Positions 25,268-34,059 of a DNA stretch of 64,000 bases are shown here, in pieces; the first letter of the stretch is position 1, and the number at the start of each line of letters is the position of its first letter. The DNA comes from DATJSJ01 sp035504175. Lineage in GTDB: Bacteria; Pseudomonadota; Alphaproteobacteria; Acetobacterales; Acetobacteraceae. The notes beneath the pieces are model-generated. The model was not told the origin of the DNA. It worked only from the letters and a program-made list of their open reading frames with translations, and searched no databases. The DNA is taken from contig DATJSJ010000276.1 of assembly GCA_035504175.1 (NCBI GenBank), positions 1-64,000 of the forward strand, read 5' to 3'. The position numbers were made by a program, and so were the translations under genes.

Positions 25268-26371
25268 CTATGTCGGACCGCCAGCCGCGCGGGGCGCGGC
25301 GGCCGGTGGCGGCCGATCCGCGGCGGCGAAGGCGCGGCTCTGCGCGCCGCGGGCGCCGAAGACGCCGGCGCGACGCCCCTCCCGCATGCCGGCAAATGCG
25401 TCCAGCGATGGCGGCGTGCCCGCTGCGGAAGCCATCGCGGGAGGCGCGGCGCCAGCCTGCGGTAGGACCTCGCTGCGCGGCACCGACACGTCCGGCCGCC
25501 CGATCGTCGCGATCGGCAGACCGACTAGCGCCGCCGGCCGACCGACCGGTCCGGCTGGCGCGGCCGCGAGCCCGGACGCGGCGGGCCGCCAGATGCGCGC
25601 GCGATCGCTAGGCCCGATGCCTTGGATCGCGCCGGGCCGGGTGACGTCGATCTGCAGCGCGCCTCGACCCCACTCCGGCCGCACCCGATCCGACAGCCCG
25701 GCAACGAGGGCGACGCCGGGGCCAAAGCCGGCCGCGCCGCCCTCGGGAAGCGCCAGCACGACAGGCGCATAGCGCGGATAGGGCCAGGTCCCGTAGGCGA
25801 TCGCGGGATCATAACGCGGCACGTGCACCGTCGTCGGATCGGCCGGCGCGATCACGATCACGGGTCCGTCCCGGCGCACCACCTGCTCCGGGGTCGATTG
25901 CAGGCTGCCCATGGCCTGCGCCTGCCGGCGCAGGCGCTGCATCGACGCCAGCAGCGCGGCCCGCTGCCTGACCACGGCAAAGCCGAGCTGCCGCGTCCAA
26001 CCGGGATCCGTGTGCAGCATCGCCAGTATCGCCGGGAACGGCACCAGTGCCGAAACACCCGGGTTCCAGCCCTCCGACCGCACCGCGCCGGCCAGCGCCT
26101 CGCCGGCCAGAGCCGCATGCGCCGGCTCCCGCCGCCAGCGCGCGGAAGCCGCGACCTGCGCCGGCGCCGTCGCGGCGATCAGGATCGCGGCAAGCAGCGG
26201 ATCGGGATAGAGCGCGATCGATGCCGCCAGCGCGTCGAGCTGCTCCAGGTTGAAGCCCTGCCGCGCCACGGCGGCCTTCGCCGCCCGGGCCGGCTGAACC
26301 CATGGCGTGCCGGGCGATGCACTGAGCAAAAGCAGGCTGCAGGCAAGAACCCGCGCAGTGACCCAGCTCAT
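25268..26371 (-). CDS. DUF3300 exported protein
   Basis: Secreted or periplasmic protein of 367 residues with signal peptide VLACSLLLLSASPGTPWVQPARA. The DUF3300 core follows: LDALAASIALYPDPLLAAILIAAT, WNPGVSALVPFPAILAMLHTDPGWTRQLG and VHVPRYDPAIAYGTWPYP. The C-terminal third is low-complexity, rich in Ala, Pro and Arg. The start at 26371 was chosen for its GAGG site; an in-frame ATG exists nine codons upstream. It is the first gene of a two-gene unit with the DUF2950 gene. Unknown function. Confidence 0.87.
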   Translation of the reverse strand: MSWVTARVLACSLLLLSASPGTPWVQPARAAKAAVARQGFNLEQLDALAASIALYPDPLLAAILIAATAPAQVAASARWRREPAHAALAGEALAGAVRSEGWNPGVSALVPFPAILAMLHTDPGWTRQLGFAVVRQRAALLASMQRLRRQAQAMGSLQSTPEQVVRRDGPVIVIAPADPTTVHVPRYDPAIAYGTWPYPRYAPVVLALPEGGAAGFGPGVALVAGLSDRVRPEWGRGALQIDVTRPGAIQGIGPSDRARIWRPAASGLAAAPAGPVGRPAALVGLPIATIGRPDVSVPRSEVLPQAGAAPPAMASAAGTPPSLDAFAGMREGRRAGVFGARGAQSRAFAAADRPPPAAAPRAAGGPT

Positions 26372-26552
26372 GCAAACCTCGGCGATCGCACGCGGCACGT
26401 CCTAGCACAGTTCCCCGCCGCCGCGATGGCTCGTGGCGATGCTGGACATCGCGTGCCGCCTGACCTTGGATGCCGGCACGATCGACGGCTTGCCGGGCGG
26501 CAGTGTCGGGGCCCGGCGGCGGGAGGCGGTCACGGAGCATCGCAGCGAGCGG

Positions 26553-27353
26553 ATGGCATTCGGCGAAGCGCCAGGCGTGGCGCCACTGCTGTTGCGGCAG
26601 GACCGCGGCGCGGTCTGCTGGCTCACGCTCAACCGGCCCGCGGCGCGCAACGCGCTCTCCGTCGCGCTGATGCAGGCGCTGGAGACGACGCTCGCCGCGA
26701 TCGACGCCGACCCGGCGATCCGCGTCGTGGTGATCGGCGGCGCCGGCCCCGCCTTCTGCGCCGGTCACGACCTGCGGGAGCTGCGCGCGATCCGCGACCG
26801 GGAGGCGCTGGCCGCACTGTTCGCGCAGTGCTCGCGCCTGATGCTGCGCATCGTCCGGCTGCGCCAGCCGGTGATCGCGCGCGTGCACGGCATCGCGACC
26901 GCCGCCGGCTGCCAGCTCGTCGCCACCTGCGATCTCGCGGTCGCGAGCGAGGCGGCGCGGTTCGCAACCCCCGGCGTCAGCATCGGACTGTTCTGCTCGA
27001 CGCCGATGGTCGCGCTCTCACGCGCGGTCGGACGCAAGGCAGCGATGGAAATGCTGCTGACCGGCGAGGCGGTCGATGCCGCGCATGCGCGATCGATCGG
27101 CCTGATCAACCGCGTGGTGCCGGAGGCGGCGCTCGATGCCGAGGTCGCAGCGCTCGCCGACCGCATCGCGAGCCGCAGCCCCGTGGCACTCGCCATCGGC
27201 AAGCCCGGCTTCGCCCGTCAGGCGGAGCTGGGGCTGGACGAAGCCTACGCTTATGCGGCGGACCTCATGACGGGCAACATGCTGGCCGCCGACGCCGCCG
27301 AAGGCATCGATGCGTTCCTGCAGCGACGCCCGCCGCACTGGCCGGGGTGCTGA
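26553..27353 (+). CDS. Enoyl-CoA hydratase/isomerase-family protein (ECHDC3-like, catalytic Glu missing)
   Basis: Crotonase-fold protein of 266 residues. The oxyanion and CoA segments are present: LNRPAARNALSVALMQAL, GAGPAFCAGHDLRELR and GIATAAGCQLVATCDLAVAS. At the two positions that carry the hydratase glutamates this protein has Gln (GCQLV) and Gly (ATPGVSIG). It therefore probably is not a classical hydratase; the pattern resembles the ECHDC3 branch, whose activity is unclear. The start is uncertain: an in-frame ATG at 26433 would add 40 atypical residues. It is divergent from the DUF3300 gene and has no fatty-acid genes next to it. Confidence 0.82.
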   Translation: MAFGEAPGVAPLLLRQDRGAVCWLTLNRPAARNALSVALMQALETTLAAIDADPAIRVVVIGGAGPAFCAGHDLRELRAIRDREALAALFAQCSRLMLRIVRLRQPVIARVHGIATAAGCQLVATCDLAVASEAARFATPGVSIGLFCSTPMVALSRAVGRKAAMEMLLTGEAVDAAHARSIGLINRVVPEAALDAEVAALADRIASRSPVALAIGKPGFARQAELGLDEAYAYAADLMTGNMLAADAAEGIDAFLQRRPPHWPGC

Positions 27354-27455
27354 CGCCGGACGGCCGGCTTGACACGCATCCGTCTTGCGCGCGACTGCTC
27401 GGTCCGACGCCGTATCATGCTTCAGCCCGGAAATGACCCGGGCAGCAGGTGAGTT

Positions 27456-27749
27456 GTGACCGACAGTGCGACCGAATTGCGTCTTGCTGCCCTGGCCCTG
27501 CTGCTCGCCGCCGGGCCGGGCACGGCGTATGGCCAGGACCCGGCCTCCGCCGGGGCGACGATCCAGGGAGAGGCCGGAGCCGAAGCGCCCGCCTCGCACG
27601 GACCGCGCACCCTGTTCACCATCGACGGCACGGCCGTGCATATCTGGTCCTCGGTGCCGGTGCCCTACGCCGGCTCGGCCTATCGGGACGATCTCGGCGG
27701 CCAGCCGATGAGCAGCGGCGAGTCGATCTTCGCGCCCGGCGGACCGTAA
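27456..27749 (+). CDS. Small secreted hypothetical protein
   Basis: Predicted 97-residue protein with an N-terminal signal peptide (ELRLAALALLLAAGPGTAYGQ) and a short mature part ending SSGESIFAPGGP, containing TLFTIDGTAVHIWSSVPVPY. A GTG start at 27456 with an AGGTGAG site upstream is the best choice. No cysteines remain in the mature chain. The family is unknown to me; the codon pattern and signal peptide support a real gene but the call is moderate. Confidence 0.55.
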   Translation: MTDSATELRLAALALLLAAGPGTAYGQDPASAGATIQGEAGAEAPASHGPRTLFTIDGTAVHIWSSVPVPYAGSAYRDDLGGQPMSSGESIFAPGGP

Positions 27750-27891
27750 TCGCCGCGCCGACAATCTGCGCTAGCGGCGACGCAGGCAGCGCACATCCGG
27801 CCGCGCGAAACGTCCTGATGGTGAAACAGGGCGACAGGCCGCACCGCGCCTGCTATCCCCGATGCAGCAAAATGCAGGGAGGGGACGCGAG

Positions 27892-28812
27892 ATGACGGCA
27901 CTGCCGACGGCGCCAGGCTGGCGGAATCGGACCGCACGCGCTCCGGGCCGGATGCGGCGGCAGAGCGCAACCGTCGCGGCCGCCGCCGCGCTGGCACTCG
28001 CGGCTGCGTTCGCGCCGCTCGCCCATGCCGGAACGCTGGATCGCATCCGGCAGGACAAGACGCTGCGCATCGCCTATCGCGCCGATGCGCCGCCCTTCTC
28101 CTATGCCGGGCCGGACGGCAAGCCGGCCGGCTTCATCATCGATCTCTGCAGCGCGGTGGCGTCCGACGTCGCGACGCAACTGCAGATTCCACACCTCGCG
28201 ATCGACTACGTCCTGGTGTCTGCCGCCGACCGGTTCGACGCGATCCGCAACGGCAAGGCCGATCTGCTCTGCGAGGCGACGACGGCCACCCTGTCGCGGC
28301 GGGAACTGGTGGATTTCTCGATCGCGACCTTCGTCGACGGCGCCAGCATCATGATCCGTCCAGACGGCCCGCACAGCGTCGAAGCGCTCGCGGGGCGGAA
28401 GATCGGCGTGCTGGCCGGCACCACGACCGAGGAGGTGCTGCGCAATACCCTGCAGGCATACAAGATCACGGCTGACCTGATCCCGGTCGGCACGCATCAG
28501 CAGGGGCTGGCGATGCTGGACAGCGGCCAGATCTCGGCCTATTTCGCCGACCGTTCGATCCTCGCCTCGCTGTTGCAGGAGAGCAAGGCGCCGAAGGATC
28601 TGCAGCTGGCGACGACCTATCTCACCGTCGAGCCCTATGCGCTGGCGCTGCCGCATGGCGATGAGGATTTCCGGCTCGCGGTGGATCGTGCGTTGAGCCA
28701 CATTTACCGCTCCGGCGCGATCGGCGGCATCCTCGCGCATGATTTCGCCGGCCAGGGCGCGCCGAGCGACATGCTGAAAACGCTGTACGTGATTTCCGGC
28801 CTGCCGGACTGA
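27892..28812 (+). CDS. Solitary amino-acid-type ABC substrate-binding protein (SBP_bac_3)
   Basis: Periplasmic binding protein of 306 residues with signal peptide (VAAAAALALAAAFAPLAHA). Family-3 features are LRIAYRADAPPFSYAGPDGKPAGFIIDLC at the N-terminal lobe, CEATTATLSRRELVDFSIATFVDGA, and the interlobe GRKIGVLAGTTTEEVLRN. The arginine in LSRRELVDFS would bind the ligand carboxylate, pointing to amino acids or related carboxylates. A strong GGGAGGGG site precedes the ATG. No permease or ATPase genes flank it; the next ABC cassette is of the polyamine type with its own binding protein, so this may serve a remote transporter or a sensor. Confidence 0.85.
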   Translation: MTALPTAPGWRNRTARAPGRMRRQSATVAAAAALALAAAFAPLAHAGTLDRIRQDKTLRIAYRADAPPFSYAGPDGKPAGFIIDLCSAVASDVATQLQIPHLAIDYVLVSAADRFDAIRNGKADLLCEATTATLSRRELVDFSIATFVDGASIMIRPDGPHSVEALAGRKIGVLAGTTTEEVLRNTLQAYKITADLIPVGTHQQGLAMLDSGQISAYFADRSILASLLQESKAPKDLQLATTYLTVEPYALALPHGDEDFRLAVDRALSHIYRSGAIGGILAHDFAGQGAPSDMLKTLYVISGLPD

Positions 28813-29366
28813 AGCCAGGCCGCCCTGGACGGAGATCGTCTGCAGGGCGTGCCTCCGCCATTCGACGCGGGCCGGCAGCGCTCGGCGGCCGGCCGGCCGG
28901 ACGTGCCGCGTGGTCTCCTCGCCCGCCCCACCCTGTCACCGCCCCGTCACGGGAGCGGCGCTGCCTGCCTGGGCGCATGAACGCAATTTAAGCATGCCGA
29001 CAGACTGGCCCGGCACTGTTTCAGCTATCTTAAAATCCGGTTGAAGAAAGAAACGGCAGGCAACGGCAGGCGGCAAGGTCCCGCGGCTTGCCGGTGTTGG
29101 TATTGCATTGCGACATCGGCTCCTCGGCTCACCCGTGACTCGCCGGAAGCGAAACCATCGCCCGGATTGATCCTGCATCGACTTGCACGACGCCGGCCTC
29201 GATGGTGTCGTGACTGGGCGGTGACAGACCGTCATCTGCCAGGGGACGGGTCGGATGAAGCGTCGCAGGCCGAGAGACCGGCGGCCGGAAGGGCGACCGG
29301 CTTTGCCGCGGCCGACCGGAGTGTCTGCGACGTCCGGGAGCGGCGCCGCCGGCACGAGGAGCGGAG
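28813..29366. other. Intergenic region upstream of the polyamine-type importer
   Basis: About 550 bases without a credible gene. The middle (28980-29060) is markedly AT-richer (ATTTAAGC, TATCTTAAAATCC), as expected of a promoter region in this GC-rich DNA. A TTG-initiated frame from 29041 is open but has shadow-like composition. No specific operator is identified. Confidence 0.45.
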
Positions 29367-30485
29367 ATGGACGCACGCGGCAGTTTCGGAACCGATCCGG
29401 TCGACGCCTTCGTCGCGTTCCGCAACGTGCGCAAGACCTACGACGGCGCGACCTTCGTGGTGCGCGACCTCAACCTCGATATGCCCCGCGGCGAGTTCCT
29501 CACCCTCCTCGGCCCGTCGGGATCGGGCAAGACCACGACGCTGATGATGCTGGCCGGTTTCGAGGCGCCCACCGGCGGCCAGATCCTGCTGTCCGGACGC
29601 GAGCTCAACCGGGTGCCGCCGCACAAGCGCAATCTTGGCATGGTGTTCCAGAACTACGCCCTGTTTCCGCATATGAGCGTCGCTGAGAACCTGGCCTTCC
29701 CGCTGCACATCCGCCGCATCGGCCGCGCCGAGCTCGAGCGCCGGATCGACCGCGCGCTCGACATGGTGCACCTCGCGGCCTTCAGGCACCGCCGCCCCGG
29801 CCAGCTTTCCGGCGGCCAGCAGCAGCGCGTCGCGGTGGCCCGCGCCCTGGTGTTCGAGCCCGAGATCGTGCTGATGGACGAGCCGCTCGGCGCGCTCGAC
29901 AAGAAGCTGCGCGAGGAATTGCAGTACGAGATCAAGGCGCTGCACGACCGGCTCGGCATCACCATGGTCTACGTCACGCACGACCAGGGCGAGGCGCTGA
30001 CCATGTCGGATCGCATCGCCGTGTTCGCGCATGGCGTCCTGCAGCAATGCGGCTCGCCGCGCGCGTTGTACGCCGAGCCGGTGAACGCCTTCGTCGCCGA
30101 TTTCATCGGCGAGAACAACTGCCTGACCGGCACGGTGCGCGCGCGCCAGGGCGAGACCTGCACGGTCGCCCTCGACAATCAAGGCGGCGAGACGCTGGCG
30201 CTGGCGGTTCAGGCGCTCCGCGCGGGCGAGCGCTGCGTGCTCTCGGTGCGGCCGGAGCATGTCCGGATCGCGCCGCCATGCGGCGCAACCCCGAATGTCT
30301 TTCCCGGCCGGATCGAGAGCGTGCTGTTCCAGGGCGATCACCTGCGCGCCGTCTGTCGCGCTGCGGGCGCCGCGGCAGTGGTCGCGAAGCTGCCGAACAC
30401 CGGCGACGGGCACGCATTGCAGGCCGGCGCCGCGACCGAGATCGGCTGGCAGCCGGGCGCATGCCGCGCCTTCCGTGCCGACTGA
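29367..30485 (+). CDS. potA: Spermidine/putrescine-type ABC transporter ATP-binding protein
   Basis: ATPase of 372 residues energising a polyamine-type importer. Walker A GPSGSGKTTT, Q-loop VFQNYALFPHM, signature LSGGQQQRVAVARAL, Walker B VLMDEPLGALD and H-loop VTHDQGEAL are intact. The C-terminal 110 residues form a TOBE domain (FIGENNCLTGTV to LSVRPEHVRI). It is the first gene of a four-gene operon: the binding protein starts 70 bases downstream and two permeases follow. The gene symbol reflects family similarity; the real ligand could be another cation or a small organic compound. Confidence 0.88.
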   Translation: MDARGSFGTDPVDAFVAFRNVRKTYDGATFVVRDLNLDMPRGEFLTLLGPSGSGKTTTLMMLAGFEAPTGGQILLSGRELNRVPPHKRNLGMVFQNYALFPHMSVAENLAFPLHIRRIGRAELERRIDRALDMVHLAAFRHRRPGQLSGGQQQRVAVARALVFEPEIVLMDEPLGALDKKLREELQYEIKALHDRLGITMVYVTHDQGEALTMSDRIAVFAHGVLQQCGSPRALYAEPVNAFVADFIGENNCLTGTVRARQGETCTVALDNQGGETLALAVQALRAGERCVLSVRPEHVRIAPPCGATPNVFPGRIESVLFQGDHLRAVCRAAGAAAVVAKLPNTGDGHALQAGAATEIGWQPGACRAFRAD

Positions 30486-30554
30486 ACCGTGGCGGCCATC
30501 CGCCAGACCGGAGAATTCCGCATCGTCAGACACCTCAGGACAGGAGAGCGATCG

Positions 30555-31754
30555 ATGAGTCGAACCGAAAGACCGTGGACGGGGACGATCCCGCCGATCA
30601 GCCGGCGCATGCTGATGTCGCTCGGCGCCAGGACCGCCGGGCTGGTGTCGCTCTCGTCGCTCATCGGGCTTGCCGCCGGCCGCGCCGCCGACGCCGCCTC
30701 GGAAACGATCAATCTCTGTTCCTGGGGCGGCGCCTACCAGTTCAGCCAGATCCAGGGCTACGAGAAGCCGTTCACTGGCCAGTCCGGCGTCGGCTTCGAG
30801 AACATCGAGAAATCGGCCAACGGACCGGCGCTGCTGACCGCGCAGGAGCAGAGCGGCAACATCAACTGGGACATCGTCGACATGCTGCAGGCGCCGGCCA
30901 CGCGCCTCGGCGATGAGGGCCTGCTGCTGAGCATCGATTTCGACAAGGCACTGGCGCCCGCGCCCGACGGTACGCCGGCGACGCAGGATTTCATCCCCGG
31001 TTCGCTCAGCGGCGACGGCAAGACCGGACCCTATGTCTCGACGATCTCGTACAGCACGCTGTTCGCCTACAACACCACCGCCTTCGCCAAGGACCACCCG
31101 CCCAAGACGGTCGCCGACGTGTTCGATCTCAAGGGCTTCCCGGGCACACGGGCGGTGCAGAAGATTCCCGCCGGCAATCTGGAGTGGGCGCTGTACGCCG
31201 ATGGCGTGCCGCGGGAGAAGATCTACGACGTGCTGCGTACCCCGGCCGGGGTCGACCGGGCATTCGGCAAGCTCGACACGATCAAGGCGCACGTCCAGTG
31301 GTGGAGCGAGGGCGCGCAGCCACCGCAGATGCTGGCGCAGAACGAGGCGGTGATCGCCACCGCGTTCAACGGCCGCATCTTCAACGCGATTGTCGCCGAC
31401 AACCAGCCCCTCGCCTTCATCTGGGATGGCGGTCTCTACGAATGGGATGGCTGGGTGGTGCCGTCCGGCCTGCCCAAGGAGCGGCAGGACCTGGCGATGC
31501 AGTTCCTGCGTTTCTCCACCGACACCAAGAGCCTGGTGGAGCAGGCGCGCTACATCGCCTATTCGCCGGCGCGCAGATCCTCGTTCAAGCTGATGCACGC
31601 GCTCACCTACTACAAGAATCCGAAAATCGACATGTGGCCGTACATGCCGACCAATCCCGAGCATCTGAAGGTGGCGATCCCGAAGAACGTCGCCTTCTGG
31701 TCGAATTACGGGCCGCAGCTCGACCAGCGCTTCGCCGCCTGGCTGGCGAGCTAA
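30555..31754 (+). CDS. potD: Extracellular solute-binding protein, polyamine type (PotD/PotF-like)
   Basis: Exported binding protein of 399 residues. The N terminus SRRMLMSLGARTAGLVSLSSLIGLAAG is a Tat-type signal (SRRxxM). The mature chain starts ETINLCSWGGAYQF, the strand 1 pattern of family-1 polyamine/iron binding proteins, with ISYSTLFAYNT, the KGFPGTRAVQ hinge and WDGGLYEWDGWVVP. The start at 30555 was chosen for the AGGACAGGAG site; an in-frame GTG at 30489 also exists. Ligand specificity is undetermined: the acidic residues that bind putrescine in PotF were not verified here. Confidence 0.87.
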   Translation: MSRTERPWTGTIPPISRRMLMSLGARTAGLVSLSSLIGLAAGRAADAASETINLCSWGGAYQFSQIQGYEKPFTGQSGVGFENIEKSANGPALLTAQEQSGNINWDIVDMLQAPATRLGDEGLLLSIDFDKALAPAPDGTPATQDFIPGSLSGDGKTGPYVSTISYSTLFAYNTTAFAKDHPPKTVADVFDLKGFPGTRAVQKIPAGNLEWALYADGVPREKIYDVLRTPAGVDRAFGKLDTIKAHVQWWSEGAQPPQMLAQNEAVIATAFNGRIFNAIVADNQPLAFIWDGGLYEWDGWVVPSGLPKERQDLAMQFLRFSTDTKSLVEQARYIAYSPARRSSFKLMHALTYYKNPKIDMWPYMPTNPEHLKVAIPKNVAFWSNYGPQLDQRFAAWLAS

Positions 31755-31758
31755 GCGG

Positions 31759-33030
31759 ATGTCGGCCGGCGCGGTCGACGTCCGGCCGGCGCCGGCCGCG
31801 GCTCTGGACACCGCGGCGCTGCGGCAGGGATTGCGGCGGGCGGAACGGCGGAAGCGCTTCGCAGCGTTCCTGCTGACCGCCCCGCTGCTCACCTACGTCG
31901 TCGTGCTGTTCCTGATTCCGCTCGCCGGCATGATCTGGATCAGCGTCGCCAACCCGACCCTGCCGCATTTGATGCCGCGCACCGTCGCGGCGCTGCGCGG
32001 CTGGACAGGCGCGACACTGCCGCCCGAGCCCACCTATGCCGCGGTCGCCACCGATCTGCGCGCCGATTTCCGTACCCACACCTTCGGCCGCGTCGCCAAG
32101 CGGCTGAACGAGGAGTTACCGGGCGCGTTCGGCCTGATCTCGAAGACCACCTTCCGCACCGCCCATCTGCCACCCGACCAGGACTGGAAGGGTGTGCTCG
32201 AGCAGATCGATCCGCAATGGGGCGACCTCGCCATCTGGCGTCTGCTGAAGCGCGAGAGCACGCCCCTCACCGCGGATTTCTACCTCGCGGCGCTCGACCT
32301 GCAATACGGGCCGAATGGCGGCATCATGCGAGTGCCATCCTACGAGCGGGTCTACATCCGCCTGTTCCTGCGCACCGCCTGGATGAGCGCGCTGATCACG
32401 GCACTGACCGTGGCGCTCGGCTATCCGCTCGCCTACTGGATCTCCCGCATGCCGGAGTATCGGGCGAACCTGGTGATGATCGCCGTGTTGCTGCCATTCT
32501 GGACCTCGCTGCTGGTCCGGATCACCGCCTGGATCGTGCTGTTGCAGTCGCACGGCGTGGTGGACTCGATCCTGGTCGCGACCGGCATGGCGTCGCCGGA
32601 GAACCGGCCGCAGCTCATCTACAACGCGCTCGGCACCATCGTCGTCATGACGCAGGTGCTGCTGCCGTTCATGGTGCTGCCGGTGTACAGCGTGATGCGC
32701 GGCATCCCCGATTCCTACATGCGGGCGGCGATCTCGCTCGGTGCGCATCCCTGGCGCGCCTTCTGGAAGGTGTTCGCGCCGCTGACCCTGCCGGGGGTGA
32801 GCGCCGGCGTGCTGCTCGTCTTCATCCTGGCGATCGGCTACTATATCACCCCGGAATTGGTCGGCGGGCAGACCGGCCAGTTCATCAGCAACCGCATCGC
32901 CTTCAACGTGCAGCAATCGCTGAACTGGGGCCTGGCCGCGGCGCTCGGCACCGTGCTCACCGTGGTCACGCTGCTGCTGTTCGCCGTATTCAACGCCTTT
33001 GCCGGCATCGGCCGGATCTCGCTCGGATGA
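31759..33030 (+). CDS. potB: ABC transporter permease, PotB type with large periplasmic insertion
   Basis: Inner-membrane subunit of 423 residues, over 100 longer than E. coli PotB. TM1 lies at about residues 36-62. It is followed by a hydrophilic segment of about 130 residues (65-197) rich in charged helices, then the five further helices of the transport core from RLFLRTAWMSALITALTV. The EAA loop that contacts the ATPase is SYMRAAISLGAHPWRAFWKVFAPLTLPG. It starts four bases after the binding-protein stop and ends overlapping the next permease (ATGA). The insertion could dock the binding protein or a ligand. Confidence 0.87.
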   Translation: MSAGAVDVRPAPAAALDTAALRQGLRRAERRKRFAAFLLTAPLLTYVVVLFLIPLAGMIWISVANPTLPHLMPRTVAALRGWTGATLPPEPTYAAVATDLRADFRTHTFGRVAKRLNEELPGAFGLISKTTFRTAHLPPDQDWKGVLEQIDPQWGDLAIWRLLKRESTPLTADFYLAALDLQYGPNGGIMRVPSYERVYIRLFLRTAWMSALITALTVALGYPLAYWISRMPEYRANLVMIAVLLPFWTSLLVRITAWIVLLQSHGVVDSILVATGMASPENRPQLIYNALGTIVVMTQVLLPFMVLPVYSVMRGIPDSYMRAAISLGAHPWRAFWKVFAPLTLPGVSAGVLLVFILAIGYYITPELVGGQTGQFISNRIAFNVQQSLNWGLAAALGTVLTVVTLLLFAVFNAFAGIGRISLG

Positions 33031-33884
33031 CCGGCGCGCGCGGCGATCACGCCGGCCCGGTGGAGCGCGGCTGGTACTATCTGTTCCGTGCCTACGGCCT
33101 GCTGGTGCTGTTCTTCCTCGTCGTGCCACTGCTCGTCATCATCCCGCTCTCCTTCAACGCCTCGCCGTACTTCACCTTCACGCGTCAGATGCTGACGCTG
33201 CAGCCTTCCGGCTTCTCGCTTCAGTGGTACCTGAAATTCTTCACCAGCCCGGCATGGATCCACGCGGTCGAGAACAGTTTCATCGTCTCACCACTGGCGG
33301 CGCTGATCGCGACCGGCCTCGGCACGCTCGCCGCCCTCGGCCTGACACGGCCACATATGCCACTGCGGAGCGTGATCACCGGCGTGCTGATCCTGCCGAT
33401 GATCGTACCGCTGATCATTACGGCGACCGCGTTGTTCTTCTTCCTCTCCGCCCTGCATCTCGTAAACACCTATGCGGGGATCATCATCGCGCACTCGATT
33501 CTCGGCGTGCCCTTCGTCGTGATCACTGTGGGCGCGACGCTCAGCGGCTTCGATCAGCAGCTCTACCGCGCGGCACTCAGCCTCGGCGCCTCGCCGGCGC
33601 GGGCTTTCTTCAAAGTGGTGATGCCGCTGATCTTGCCGGGAATCATCTCCGGCGCCCTGTTCGCCTTCATGACCTCGTTCGACGAGGTCGTCATCGTGCT
33701 GTTCATCGCCGGCCCAACGCAAACGACGCTGCCGCTGCAGATGTGGACCAATTTGCGCTACACGATCGACCCGACGATCCTCGCCGTCGCGACGCTGGTG
33801 CTGCTGGTCGCGGTGCTGCTCCTCGCCGGATTGGAGCGTGCGCGGCGGCGCAACGCCGCACTGCGCGGACTCACCCTGTCGTGA
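33027..33884 (+). CDS. potC: ABC transporter permease, PotC type
   Basis: Second permease subunit, 285 residues, six membrane helices. The EAA motif is LYRAALSLGASPARAFFKVVMPLILPGIISGALFAF, typical of PotC/PotI. The ATG at 33027 overlaps the stop of the PotB-type gene by four bases, showing translational coupling. The chain ends in a short basic tail (RARRRNAALRG). It is the last gene of the operon; two AT-rich hairpins follow within 150 bases. Confidence 0.88.
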   Translation: MTGARGDHAGPVERGWYYLFRAYGLLVLFFLVVPLLVIIPLSFNASPYFTFTRQMLTLQPSGFSLQWYLKFFTSPAWIHAVENSFIVSPLAALIATGLGTLAALGLTRPHMPLRSVITGVLILPMIVPLIITATALFFFLSALHLVNTYAGIIIAHSILGVPFVVITVGATLSGFDQQLYRAALSLGASPARAFFKVVMPLILPGIISGALFAFMTSFDEVVIVLFIAGPTQTTLPLQMWTNLRYTIDPTILAVATLVLLVAVLLLAGLERARRRNAALRGLTLS

Positions 33885-33914
33885 CCGGGGCGGTGATGCG
33901 AAGGAAGGGAAGGT

Positions 33915-33936
33915 GTTCTTTTTTGTAAAAAAGAAC
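33915..33936 (+). terminator. Perfect AT-rich hairpin after the potABCD-type operon
   Basis: GTTCTTTTTT-GT-AAAAAAGAAC, a perfect 10-bp inverted repeat in otherwise GC-rich DNA, starting 31 bases after the last permease stop. It could terminate the operon. Note that the stem is AT-rich, unlike a textbook terminator. Confidence 0.55.
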
Positions 33937-34009
33937 CAAAAAACTTCTACTCGTTTGGTGCCGAGTCTGTCGCCCGGCCGTACGGCCCAAAACGAATGAA
34001 GTCTTTTTG

Positions 34010-34033
34010 CTTCTTTTTCTTCAGAAAAAGAAG
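34010..34033 (-). terminator. Second perfect hairpin, facing the molybdenum hydroxylase operon
   Basis: CTTCTTTTTC-TTCA-GAAAAAGAAG, a perfect 10-bp stem with a four-base loop lying 26 bases beyond the end of the minus-strand hydroxylase gene. Between the two hairpins are inverted copies of an ACTTC-ACTCGTTTGG-like segment, so the 33915-34033 block looks like a bidirectional terminator for two convergent operons. Confidence 0.55.
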
Positions 34034-34059
34034 ACTCTTCCTCTTCCTTCGCCCCTTGC

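Noticed and set aside
29041..29366. TTG-initiated frame upstream of the PotA-type gene
   Set aside because: Arg/Ala-rich shadow composition with no ribosome site; it runs into the potA-type gene in another frame.
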